Below are positions 1 to 5,401 of a stretch of 5,401 bases of DNA, in pieces; positions within the stretch are counted from its first letter, which is position 1, and every line of letters begins with the position of its first letter. The translations under genes and the position numbers were made by a program. This DNA comes from an uncultured Ruminococcus sp. (GTDB lineage: Bacteria > Bacillota > Clostridia > Oscillospirales > Ruminococcaceae), in assembly GCA_947177345.1 (NCBI GenBank), contig CAMWUB010000133.1, forward strand, positions 1 through 5,401, in the 5' to 3' direction. The notes under the pieces are model-generated. The model was given only the letters and a program-made list of their open reading frames with translations. It did no database searches and was not told the DNA's origin.

Positions 1-74
1 CAATTAAATTCGTCATTTTGCACAAACAGAATTTACACACTGTATAATATATTTTGTCTTATCCGGTTTTTTAT

Positions 75-106
75 AAAAAAACGGACAGCTCTTTTAAAAC
101 TGTCCG
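75..106 (-). terminator. Intrinsic terminator of the HTH-cupin-acyl-CoA synthetase gene
   Basis: On the minus strand, 17 bases after the stop codon, a perfect 7-bp stem (CGGACAG / CTGTCCG, arms at 106-100 and 88-82) closes an 11-base loop and is followed directly by seven T residues (81-75). The T tract is present only in the minus orientation, so this ends the synthetase transcript and would not work for plus-strand transcription. Confidence 0.88.
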
Positions 107-122
107 GAATATATTTGATTAA

Positions 123-2429
123 TCAGCCTTTTAATTCAACACGTCTTATTTTACCGCTTATAGTTTTCGGGAGTTCGTCTCTGAACTCAACTATACGAGG
201 GTATTTATAAGGTGCTGTATGTTTTTTTACATAGTTCTGAATTTCCTTTTTAAGTTCGTCAGTTCCGACAGTACCCTTTGTAAGTACGATAGATGCCTTG
301 ACAACCTGTCCACGAACTGGGTCGGGTGCGGCACTTACGCCGACTTCAACGACATACGGAAGTTCCATGATAACACTTTCAATTTCAAAAGGTCCTATTC
401 TGTAGCCGGAAGATTTTATAACATCATCGACACGTCCTACATACCAGAAATAACCGTCTTCGTCACGCCAAGCGGTATCGCCTGTATGATACATACCGTC
501 GTACCATACTTCTTTAGTTTTTTCAGCGTCACGGTAGTATTCCATGAACAGACCGCAAGGTGCTTTTTCGCCGACTTTTATTACAATTTCGCCGGTTTCG
601 CCTGTCTTGACACTGTTTCCGTCAGGGTCAACAATATCAATATCATAAAGGACACTCGGTTTACCCATTGAACCAGGTTTAGCGGTCATTCCGACGAAGT
701 TTCCGATTACAAGAGTTGTTTCAGTCTGTCCGAAGCCCTCCATAAGTTTTATACCGGTAGCCTTTAAGAACTGGTTATAAACTTCCGGATTAAGAGCCTC
801 ACCGGCAACTGTAGCGTATTTTACAGAAGACAGGTCAAATTTTGAAAGGTCTTCCTTTATGAAGAAACGGTACATTGTAGGCGGTGCACAGAAAGTAGTT
901 ATATTGTACTTCTTGAAAAGCGGAAGTATTTTATTTGCGTCAAATCGGTTGAAATCGTAAACAAATATACAGGTTTCGCTCATCCACTGACCGTATAACT
1001 TACCCCATAAAGCCTTACCCCAGCCGGTATCGGAAATTGTAAGATGTATGCCGTTAGGGTCAACGTTATGCCAGTAACGTGCAGTAATAAAATGTCCGAG
1101 TGCGTACTTATGACTATGCATAGCGATTTTTGGATAGCCAGTAGTACCTGAAGTAAAGAACATAAGCATAGGTTCGCTACCACAGGAAAGTAATTCAGGG
1201 TCTGTAGGACGTTCAAAGACATCACTGAAAGAACACATTTCCTTGTCGAAAGAAGCCCAGCCGTCACGGTCACCATTAGCGACTATTTTCAATATATCCA
1301 TGCCACACTCTTCAATAGCGAGTTCCGCCTGATATGTTGCATCATTTTCAGCGGTACATACTATAGCTTTTACGTCGGCAGCCTTGAAACGATACGTGAA
1401 ATCATGCTGTACAAGCTGGTGTGTCGCCGGAATTACAATAGCTCCGATTTTATGGAGTGCTATTATAGAAAACCAGAACTGATAATGTCTTTTCAGTACC
1501 AACATTACAGTATCGCCTTTCTTTATGCCTTTCGACAGAAAATAATTAGCGGTCATATTGGAATACTTCTTGATTTCTGCAAATGTGAATCTTTTTTCTT
1601 CCATATCGTCGGAAACATATATCAACGCTGTTTTGTCTGGAGTTTTTTCAGCGAGTTTATCGACAATATCGAAACCAAAATTGAAAGTTTCCTCATTAGT
1701 GAAAGTTATCTTACTTAAAGCACCGTTTTCATCTGTTTCAGTCTGTACGAACTTATCAATAACAGGATTTTCAACATTTGCGAGGTCAAAATTAGTAACA
1801 CCGGGAAGTATAACAGGGTCAAGATTCTGCAACGCACTGTGTGGCTGATTTACTCCCAACACAACCGCATAGAATTTACAGTCTTTACCACCTATTGCCC
1901 ACTCGTCGTGAGGCTCACCGCTGTCATAGTAAATGGAATCGCCCTCATTTAAAATTTCTTCATTATCGCCTATTCTTACTTTAAGCTGACCGCTTACTAC
2001 AATATCGAGTTCCTGACCCTCATGTGTATGTGGGTGTGGTACTCTGTAATGTTCGTCAACGTATGGGATAGTAACAAGAAACGGTTCGCCGATTTTGTTT
2101 CTGAAATTAGGGGCAAGTCGCATATACGAAAGACCTTTACGGCGAATAATAGGCAGACCGCCCCCCTTACGTGTTATATCGTAGCTGTAAATTTTCGGAC
2201 TTTCACCTTCCATAAGGTCAGTGATTTCAACGCCTGTAGCGTTAGCGAATTTATAGATAAATGTAAAACTGAAATCTTTAGCACCGCCCTCATAGGCGAG
2301 GTACTCATATACGGAAACACCTGTTTTTTCAGCCATTTCCTCAGAAGTCAGACCTACTGACTCACGAACGGCTTTAATTCGTTGTGCTACCTCTCTTATC
2401 TTAAATTCGGGATTGATTGAATTGCTCAC
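123..2429 (-). CDS. XRE-family HTH / cupin / AMP-forming acyl-CoA synthetase fusion protein
   Basis: Predicted cytoplasmic enzyme of 768 residues that activates a carboxylic acid with ATP to an acyl-adenylate and transfers it to CoA. Residues about 11-73 form an XRE-type helix-turn-helix. Residues about 116-190 are a cupin with HxHxxxE(x6)G (H134, H136, E140, G147) and the second-motif H174, so a complete metal site. Residues about 250-768 are an ANL-superfamily ligase: phosphate loop TSGTTGYPK (426-434), DTGWGK (467-472), GFGQTETT (565-572), YHTGD (647-651), hinge GRVDDVIKSSGYRIG (665-679) and PKTISGKIRR with catalytic K760. The overall style resembles medium-chain acyl-CoA synthetases (ACSM type). 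G567 sits where acetyl-CoA synthetase has pocket Trp414, which argues for an acyl group larger than acetate. PKTISGK fits the PX4GK pattern targeted by Pat-type lysine acetyltransferases. The GTG start at 2429 is chosen because AAAGGAG lies 10 bases upstream; the in-frame ATG at 2489 lies at the predicted transcription start and lacks a binding site. It has its own promoter and terminator. The substrate is unknown; a regulatory role for the N-terminal half is inference. Confidence 0.9.
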   Translation of the reverse strand: MSNSINPEFKIREVAQRIKAVRESVGLTSEEMAEKTGVSVYEYLAYEGGAKDFSFTFIYKFANATGVEITDLMEGESPKIYSYDITRKGGGLPIIRRKGLSYMRLAPNFRNKIGEPFLVTIPYVDEHYRVPHPHTHEGQELDIVVSGQLKVRIGDNEEILNEGDSIYYDSGEPHDEWAIGGKDCKFYAVVLGVNQPHSALQNLDPVILPGVTNFDLANVENPVIDKFVQTETDENGALSKITFTNEETFNFGFDIVDKLAEKTPDKTALIYVSDDMEEKRFTFAEIKKYSNMTANYFLSKGIKKGDTVMLVLKRHYQFWFSIIALHKIGAIVIPATHQLVQHDFTYRFKAADVKAIVCTAENDATYQAELAIEECGMDILKIVANGDRDGWASFDKEMCSFSDVFERPTDPELLSCGSEPMLMFFTSGTTGYPKIAMHSHKYALGHFITARYWHNVDPNGIHLTISDTGWGKALWGKLYGQWMSETCIFVYDFNRFDANKILPLFKKYNITTFCAPPTMYRFFIKEDLSKFDLSSVKYATVAGEALNPEVYNQFLKATGIKLMEGFGQTETTLVIGNFVGMTAKPGSMGKPSVLYDIDIVDPDGNSVKTGETGEIVIKVGEKAPCGLFMEYYRDAEKTKEVWYDGMYHTGDTAWRDEDGYFWYVGRVDDVIKSSGYRIGPFEIESVIMELPYVVEVGVSAAPDPVRGQVVKASIVLTKGTVGTDELKKEIQNYVKKHTAPYKYPRIVEFRDELPKTISGKIRRVELKG

Positions 2430-2439
2430 AGTTAGCCTG

Positions 2440-2446
2440 CTCCTTT
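2440..2446 (-). promoter_or_regulatory. Ribosome binding site that fixes the GTG start of the fusion gene
   Basis: The minus strand reads AAAGGAG, then 10 bases, then GTG at 2429. It is the only good Shine-Dalgarno sequence near the 5' end of this reading frame, so it decides between GTG 2429 and the upstream ATG 2489. The same GGAGCAGG string occurs before the methyltransferase gene. Confidence 0.85.
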
Positions 2447-2466
2447 CTTTTGAAATAATTAAATTA

Positions 2467-2480
2467 ATCCTGTACCGGAT
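2467..2480. promoter_or_regulatory. Imperfect dyad in the 5' leader, possible operator or small hairpin
   Basis: The plus strand reads ATCCTGTACCGGAT. Six of the seven pairs are symmetric around GTAC; only the T/C pair fails. It lies roughly 10-23 bases inside the predicted transcript of the fusion gene, ahead of the ribosome binding site. It could be a secondary operator for a DNA-binding dimer, or chance. Nothing in the sequence proves a function. Confidence 0.3.
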
Positions 2481-2495
2481 AGTCGGCACTTATCA

Positions 2496-2519
2496 AATTA
2501 TAACATTAATGTTTTTATT
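2496..2519. promoter_or_regulatory. Palindrome filling the promoter spacer, candidate operator
   Basis: The core AACATTAATGTT (2502-2513) is a perfect 12-bp palindrome. Extended to 2496-2519, ten of twelve base pairs are symmetric. It covers the -10 hexamer and the spacer, so a dimer bound here would block RNA polymerase. A helix-turn-helix protein of the XRE type usually binds such dyads as a dimer, and the gene it controls encodes one, so autoregulation is the obvious guess. The A+T-rich base composition makes a chance palindrome a real alternative. Confidence 0.45.
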
Positions 2520-2525
2520 TGTCAA
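2497..2525 (-). promoter_or_regulatory. Consensus vegetative sigma (SigA/sigma-70 type) promoter of the fusion gene
   Basis: The minus strand shows a perfect -35 TTGACA (2525-2520), a 17-base spacer (2519-2503) and a perfect -10 TATAAT (2502-2497). Transcription should begin near 2490, giving a leader of about 60 bases before the GTG start at 2429. An exact match to consensus at both boxes with optimal spacing predicts a strong promoter, which suggests it is normally held in check by a repressor. Confidence 0.88.
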
Positions 2526-2541
2526 TAGATTATGGTTATTT

Positions 2542-2569
2542 TTTTACAGGCTGACTGTGAAATTTTTTT
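2542..2569 (+). terminator. Weak terminator-like hairpin in the asnB-fusion gene gap
   Basis: As plus-strand RNA, 2542-2549 pairs with 2555-2562 (UUUUACAG with CUGUGAAA, one U-G wobble) around a 5-base loop and is followed by seven U residues. No plus-strand gene ends here. In the minus direction the hairpin has a mismatch and is followed by A residues, not U, so it is a poor terminator for asnB. It may stop antisense transcription, or be an accident of two A/T homopolymers flanking a short repeat. Confidence 0.25.
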
Positions 2570-2573
2570 ATAA

Positions 2574-4391
2574 TTAAATAAGTTTTATCTTATAGCATTT
2601 CAACCAGTGGTCAAGCTGTAAGAAAAACGCTATAGTCTGTGGGAGATTCATTAACTGACCGTACCATTGTACATGGTCTTCATGACGGATAAGTTTTTCG
2701 AGTTCCTCACGCTTGACGAGTTCAAATAATATGTTATCCTTTTCTTCGAGAACGGCTTTTAATTTTTCGGTTACAGCGGAAAGAAACGCCGGATTATGTG
2801 TTTTCGGATACGGGGATTTCTTCCGCCACAAGACTTTATCCGGTAACCAATCTTTCATAGCCTCACGGAGCAGACCTTTTTCACGTCCTTGATAGTCTTT
2901 GTACTCCCACGGAACATTATACAGATATTCGGCTATTCTGTAATCACAGAACGGCACACGGACTTCCAGACCGCTGTACATACTCATTCTGTCCTTTCTG
3001 TCGAGTAACGTCTGCATGAACCAGTCAAAATTTAACTGCGTCATTTCACGCATACGGTATTCAAGCGGAATGTCTGACGGTAATTTCATAGCGTAATCTG
3101 CTGTATTACGGTAGGCACTATAGACATATTCCTCGGCGTTTATTTTTTCTGCATAATATTCACTCAGAAAATTTTTTCTGTATGCGGTACTCTGTGCCCA
3201 CGGAAAACCGTCCGTCATGCGTATATCCTTATCCCTGTACCACGGATAACCTCCGAAAATTTCGTCAGCACACTCACCCGACAATGCAACAGTACCATAT
3301 TTTTTTATCTCCCGACAGAATATAAGCAGTGAAGCATCAACATCAGCCATACCCGGAAGTCCTCTCGCTTCCGTGGCATCGTACAAGGCGTTTACCAGCT
3401 CCGGAGTATCGACGACTGTCCAGTGATGATTAGTACCGAGGTAATCCACCATACACTGAATGTATTCAGGGTCACTGTTTGGTTGAAAATGGCTTTTCTG
3501 AAAATACTTGTCATTGTCACGGTAATCAATGGAAAATGTATCGAGAACTTTACCGTGTTTTTTCATTTCCGTACTTGCAACCGAAGATATGAGACTTGAA
3601 TCAAGCCCACCTGACAGAAAAGTACATACCGGAACATCCGAAACAAGTTGTCGGCGTATCGAATCGAGAACGAGTTCCCTGACGTGTTCTGTAGTCTGTT
3701 CAAACGTTTCATGGAGTTCAAAGGCTTTAAGTCTCCAGTACTGGTTCAGTTTAAGACCGTCTGCGGTATAGTATCCGCACCAACCGGCTCTTAATTCCCT
3801 GATACCTTTTATCACACCACATGATGCAGTTCTCCCAGGGGACATAAGAATAAGTTCCGCTACACCCTGCGAATCTATTTCATGAGGTACGTCGGGGTGT
3901 TGCAGAAGAGCAGGTATTTCCGAAGCAAAAATAAATTTATTGTCGTTCATGTAGTAGAAAAACGGCTTTACGCCTATTCTGTCACGGGCGAGGAAAAGCC
4001 TGTGTCTGTTTTCGTCGTATACCGCAAATGCGTATATACCGTTGAATTTATCGAGACACTCTTCACCCCATTTTATGAAACTTTTCAACACTACTTCCGT
4101 ATCGGAATGTGTATCAAATTCAAAGTCTTTTTCGAGTTCCTTACGGATTTCTGCGGTGTTATAGAGTTCACCGTTATATACTATGGTATATTTTCCGAAT
4201 GACATAGGCTGTCTGCCGTTCTGAACGTCTATAACGGCAAGTCTCGTATGAATAAGGGCGGATTCTTTAGTAAGTACAATGCCCCTCTGGTCAGGACCTC
4301 TGCGGAGAAGTGCGTGTTGCATATTCTCGTAGATTTTCATATCTTCACGCATATCTTCCTTAAAGCTGATAGCTCCGGCGATTCCGCACAT
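2574..4391 (-). CDS. asnB: Asparagine synthetase, glutamine-hydrolysing
   Basis: Cytoplasmic enzyme of 605 residues that converts aspartate, glutamine and ATP to asparagine, glutamate, AMP and pyrophosphate. The N-terminal class II glutamine amidotransferase domain (about 2-210) begins MCGIAGA, so Cys2 becomes the N-terminal nucleophile after methionine removal. R50 in HTRLAVID, N73/E75 in YNGELYN and D97 in SDTEV are the glutamine-binding residues expected. The C-terminal synthetase domain (about 230-600) carries the pyrophosphatase loop FLSGGLDSS (258-266), ALSGECADEIFGGY (369-382) and LDRKDRMSMYSGLEVRVPF (463-481). The length fits the 600-630 residue bacterial family and no key residue is missing. 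The ATG at 4391 has AAAGGAGGT 10 bases upstream. It starts 59 bases after the methyltransferase stop, with a possible promoter of its own in that gap, and no clear terminator follows it. Some AsnB homologues amidate other substrates, such as diaminopimelate in peptidoglycan, so asparagine as product is likely but not proved by sequence. Confidence 0.93.
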   Translation of the reverse strand: MCGIAGAISFKEDMREDMKIYENMQHALLRRGPDQRGIVLTKESALIHTRLAVIDVQNGRQPMSFGKYTIVYNGELYNTAEIRKELEKDFEFDTHSDTEVVLKSFIKWGEECLDKFNGIYAFAVYDENRHRLFLARDRIGVKPFFYYMNDNKFIFASEIPALLQHPDVPHEIDSQGVAELILMSPGRTASCGVIKGIRELRAGWCGYYTADGLKLNQYWRLKAFELHETFEQTTEHVRELVLDSIRRQLVSDVPVCTFLSGGLDSSLISSVASTEMKKHGKVLDTFSIDYRDNDKYFQKSHFQPNSDPEYIQCMVDYLGTNHHWTVVDTPELVNALYDATEARGLPGMADVDASLLIFCREIKKYGTVALSGECADEIFGGYPWYRDKDIRMTDGFPWAQSTAYRKNFLSEYYAEKINAEEYVYSAYRNTADYAMKLPSDIPLEYRMREMTQLNFDWFMQTLLDRKDRMSMYSGLEVRVPFCDYRIAEYLYNVPWEYKDYQGREKGLLREAMKDWLPDKVLWRKKSPYPKTHNPAFLSAVTEKLKAVLEEKDNILFELVKREELEKLIRHEDHVQWYGQLMNLPQTIAFFLQLDHWLKCYKIKLI

Positions 4392-4401
4392 AAAAAAACA
4401 A

Positions 4402-4410
4402 CCTCCTTTA
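4402..4410 (-). promoter_or_regulatory. Strong ribosome binding site of asnB
   Basis: The minus strand reads AAAGGAGGT, near-complete complementarity to the 16S rRNA tail, 10 bases (mostly T) before ATG 4391. This is the strongest Shine-Dalgarno sequence in the window and predicts efficient translation. It also confirms the MCGIAGA N-terminus. Confidence 0.9.
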
Positions 4411-4421
4411 GTGGTTTGTAT

Positions 4422-4451
4422 ATTATATGCGGTACGCCGTCGGTATGATAC
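4422..4451 (-). promoter_or_regulatory. Possible asnB promoter with a direct repeat in the spacer
   Basis: A perfect -10 TATAAT lies at 4427-4422 on the minus strand. The best -35 is GTATCA (4451-4446, three of six matches, 18-base spacer), so the promoter is weak or needs an activator. Transcription would begin near 4415, leaving a leader of about 24 bases with the ribosome binding site almost at the 5' end. The spacer holds TACCG twice, 11 bases apart (4445-4441 and 4434-4430), about one helical turn, which could be a regulator contact. The leader is too short for a T-box or riboswitch. Confidence 0.45.
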
Positions 4452-5239
4452 TATTTTATTTTCTTTAATTCCGCCAATGCAACATAATGTTTGATTTCAA
4501 AATTTTCAGGTGTGATTTCCGACAGTAATTTCATATGCTCAGATTCCCATTCAGAAACTTCACTTTCTGTAAGAGATGCACCGATACCCCGACATGATTT
4601 CATTCTGCCATGCCAGCTTTCACGAGTAAATGGTACGTTCAGACAATATTCTTCATGATAAGCAAGCCGGAATTTTTCATTATAGCAATCCGGTATGAAT
4701 ACAGGGTGAATTGTTTCACCTGCTCCGCTCCATGTAGGATTGTATTTAAGTACAAGTTTTTCACTTGCTCCGGCGATTATGTCCTCATACGGCAACCACG
4801 CCATATATAATATCAAAATACTTCCATCAGGTTTAAGAATCTTATAAAGTTCCGGAATGATTTTTTTATGGTCAAAATACCAGAAACACTGACACGCTGT
4901 AATAACATTAAACGAATCACAAGGGAATTTTATATCTTCAACTGCCTGTGCGTAATATTTAATATCCATGTTTTCCGAAAGTATTTCCGCTTGTTTTATC
5001 TGATTTTCAGAAATATCTATACCAGTCCATTCAGCACCATAGCGATACATATTCCTCGGAAGTACACCCGTTCCCGTACCTAAATCAAGTACTTTCTGAC
5101 CTTTTATACATAGATTTCTTTCAAGTATACTGTCATAAAATTTCTGTGGGTAAATATCACGGAATTTAGCGTAATCTTCGGAAGTTCTCCCGAAATCGAA
5201 AGATTTTCCGCCATCTATATTTTTATCTTTAATATACAT
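4451..5239 (-). CDS. Class I SAM-dependent methyltransferase, substrate unknown
   Basis: Predicted soluble cytoplasmic enzyme of 262 residues that transfers a methyl group from S-adenosylmethionine. The Rossmann-type core shows motif I VLDLGTGTG (50-58), the acidic residue closing strand 2 in GIDIS (73-77, D75) that binds the ribose, the motif around VEDIKFPCDSFNVITA (100-115) and ILKPDGSILILY (134-145). The N-terminal segment FDFGRTSEDYAKFRDIYP (14-31) and the C-terminal part (about 150-255, with WSGAGETIHPVFIPDCY and FTRESWHGRMKSCRGIG) should form the substrate cap. No signal peptide or membrane helix is seen. The protein looks like a common clostridial family without an assigned substrate, so it should not be named UbiE or similar. 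The ATG at 5239 is supported by AAGGAG 7 bases upstream. A terminator separates it from the gene before it, and no strong promoter is visible between them: only an extended -10 type TGGTATGTT (5271-5263) with no good -35. It may be cotranscribed with asnB, 59 bases downstream. Confidence 0.87.
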   Translation of the reverse strand: MYIKDKNIDGGKSFDFGRTSEDYAKFRDIYPQKFYDSILERNLCIKGQKVLDLGTGTGVLPRNMYRYGAEWTGIDISENQIKQAEILSENMDIKYYAQAVEDIKFPCDSFNVITACQCFWYFDHKKIIPELYKILKPDGSILILYMAWLPYEDIIAGASEKLVLKYNPTWSGAGETIHPVFIPDCYNEKFRLAYHEEYCLNVPFTRESWHGRMKSCRGIGASLTESEVSEWESEHMKLLSEITPENFEIKHYVALAELKKIK

Positions 5240-5246
5240 TTTCCTG

Positions 5247-5252
5247 CTCCTT
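5247..5252 (-). promoter_or_regulatory. Ribosome binding site of the methyltransferase gene
   Basis: The minus strand reads AAGGAG followed by CAGGAAA and ATG, a 7-base spacing that is close to optimal. It supports ATG 5239 as the start. Confidence 0.8.
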
Positions 5253-5277
5253 ATATAAATTTAACATACCAAATCCG

Positions 5278-5309
5278 AAAAAGCAGTTTCCGGTTACGAA
5301 AACTGCTTT
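5278..5309 (-). terminator. Intrinsic terminator of the gene entering from the right edge
   Basis: A perfect 10-bp stem (AAAGCAGTTT at 5280-5289 with AAACTGCTTT at 5300-5309) closes a 10-base loop. On the minus strand it begins 5 bases after the TGA of the partial gene and ends in a run of five T residues (5282-5278). The plus orientation also ends in ATTTTT, so it may work both ways. The stem is A+T-rich and the T run short, so some read-through into the methyltransferase gene is plausible. Confidence 0.72.
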
Positions 5310-5314
5310 ATTTT

Positions 5315-5401
5315 TCAGAACTTAATACTTTTCTGTCCGCTGAACAGAATATTTATAATATCCATAATAAATTCAGGACTTTCAATACAATCATTGTCTA
5401 T
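5315..5401 (-). CDS. C-terminal end of an unidentified protein, cut by the window edge
   Basis: From 5401 down to the TGA at 5317-5315 one minus-strand frame is open for 28 codons; its peptide ends in MDIINILFSGQKSIKF. The other two minus frames have early stops. The stop is followed after 5 bases by a good hairpin terminator, which is the main reason to believe this is the tail of a real gene. The visible residues are hydrophobic with a basic end and carry no motif that I recognise, so no function is proposed. The start lies outside the window. Confidence 0.6.
   Translation of the reverse strand: MDNDCIESPEFIMDIINILFSGQKSIKF

Noticed and set aside
18..48. Plus-strand promoter-like TTGCAC with TATAAT at 43-48
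   Set aside because: The spacer is 19 bases, the -35 matches only three of six positions, and a plus-strand transcript would run straight into the antisense of the synthetase gene. A+T-rich DNA gives such -10 matches often.
29..60. Minus-strand promoter for a gene to the left of the window (AAGACA, 17 bases, TGTAAA)
   Set aside because: Only four of six matches at each box and no gene start visible; too weak to list.
63..84. Inverted repeat CCG-T6/A6-CGG overlapping the terminator, as an antiterminator
   Set aside because: Pairing is nearly all A-T with a mismatch and lies downstream of the release point, so it cannot compete with the terminator during transcription.
219..671. Plus-strand open frame of 150 codons
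   Set aside because: It lies wholly opposite the conserved ligase domain, its translation is Phe/Tyr/Val-rich with no motif, and it has no ribosome binding site or promoter; it is a shadow frame.
980..1276. Minus-strand open frame of 98 codons inside the synthetase gene
   Set aside because: It is an out-of-frame reading of the gene that encodes TSGTTGYPK; the real frame is uninterrupted, so this is neither a frameshift remnant nor a separate gene.
2574..5239. Methyltransferase plus asnB as part of a natural-product or defence cluster
   Set aside because: AsnB has all residues of the primary-metabolism enzyme, the methyltransferase is a generic family, and no peptide synthetase, precursor peptide, transporter or nuclease is present in the window.
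5263..5271. Extended -10 (TGGTATGTT) as methyltransferase promoter
   Set aside because: Four of six matches at the -10 and no acceptable -35, which would fall inside the terminator stem; mentioned in the gene entry but not called.
1..5401. CRISPR array, tRNA/rRNA, insertion sequence or attachment site
   Set aside because: No regularly spaced repeats, no cloverleaf-like or rRNA sequence, and no transposase or terminal inverted repeats were seen on either strand.

Overview
The window reads as part of a low-GC Firmicute (Bacillota) chromosome, probably a gut- or rumen-type clostridium near Ruminococcus/Oscillospiraceae. This is inferred from the A+T-rich gaps, strong AAAGGAGG-type ribosome binding sites, a consensus vegetative promoter, intrinsic terminators and the style of the three proteins. 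No database search was possible, so the genus is a guess. All recognised genes lie on the minus strand, so in transcription order they run from high to low coordinates.

Layout in transcription order. At 5401-5315 is the last 28 codons of an unidentified protein that starts outside the window, followed at once by a hairpin terminator (5309-5278). At 5239-4451 is a class I SAM-dependent methyltransferase of unknown substrate. After a 59-base gap with a perfect TATAAT comes a complete glutamine-dependent asparagine synthetase, asnB (4391-2574). A 144-base gap then holds a textbook TTGACA-17-TATAAT promoter whose spacer is a palindrome. It drives the most unusual gene here (2429-123): one polypeptide joining an XRE-type helix-turn-helix, a metal-binding cupin and a complete acyl-CoA synthetase. 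A terminator at 106-75 closes that unit. Positions 1-74 are A+T-rich and hold no gene that I can support.

Function. asnB makes asparagine from aspartate, glutamine and ATP. The methyltransferase upstream may share its transcript but has no evident link to asparagine. The fusion protein looks like an enzyme that could sense its own substrate or product and bind DNA, comparable in logic (not in homology of the regulator) to BirA, the biotin ligase/repressor. The palindrome inside its own promoter is the natural candidate operator. That regulatory model is inference; the domain order, the motifs and the promoter are read directly from the sequence.

The upstream ATG of the fusion ORF (2489) falls at the predicted transcription start and has no ribosome binding site. 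The start is therefore placed at GTG 2429, giving 768 residues.
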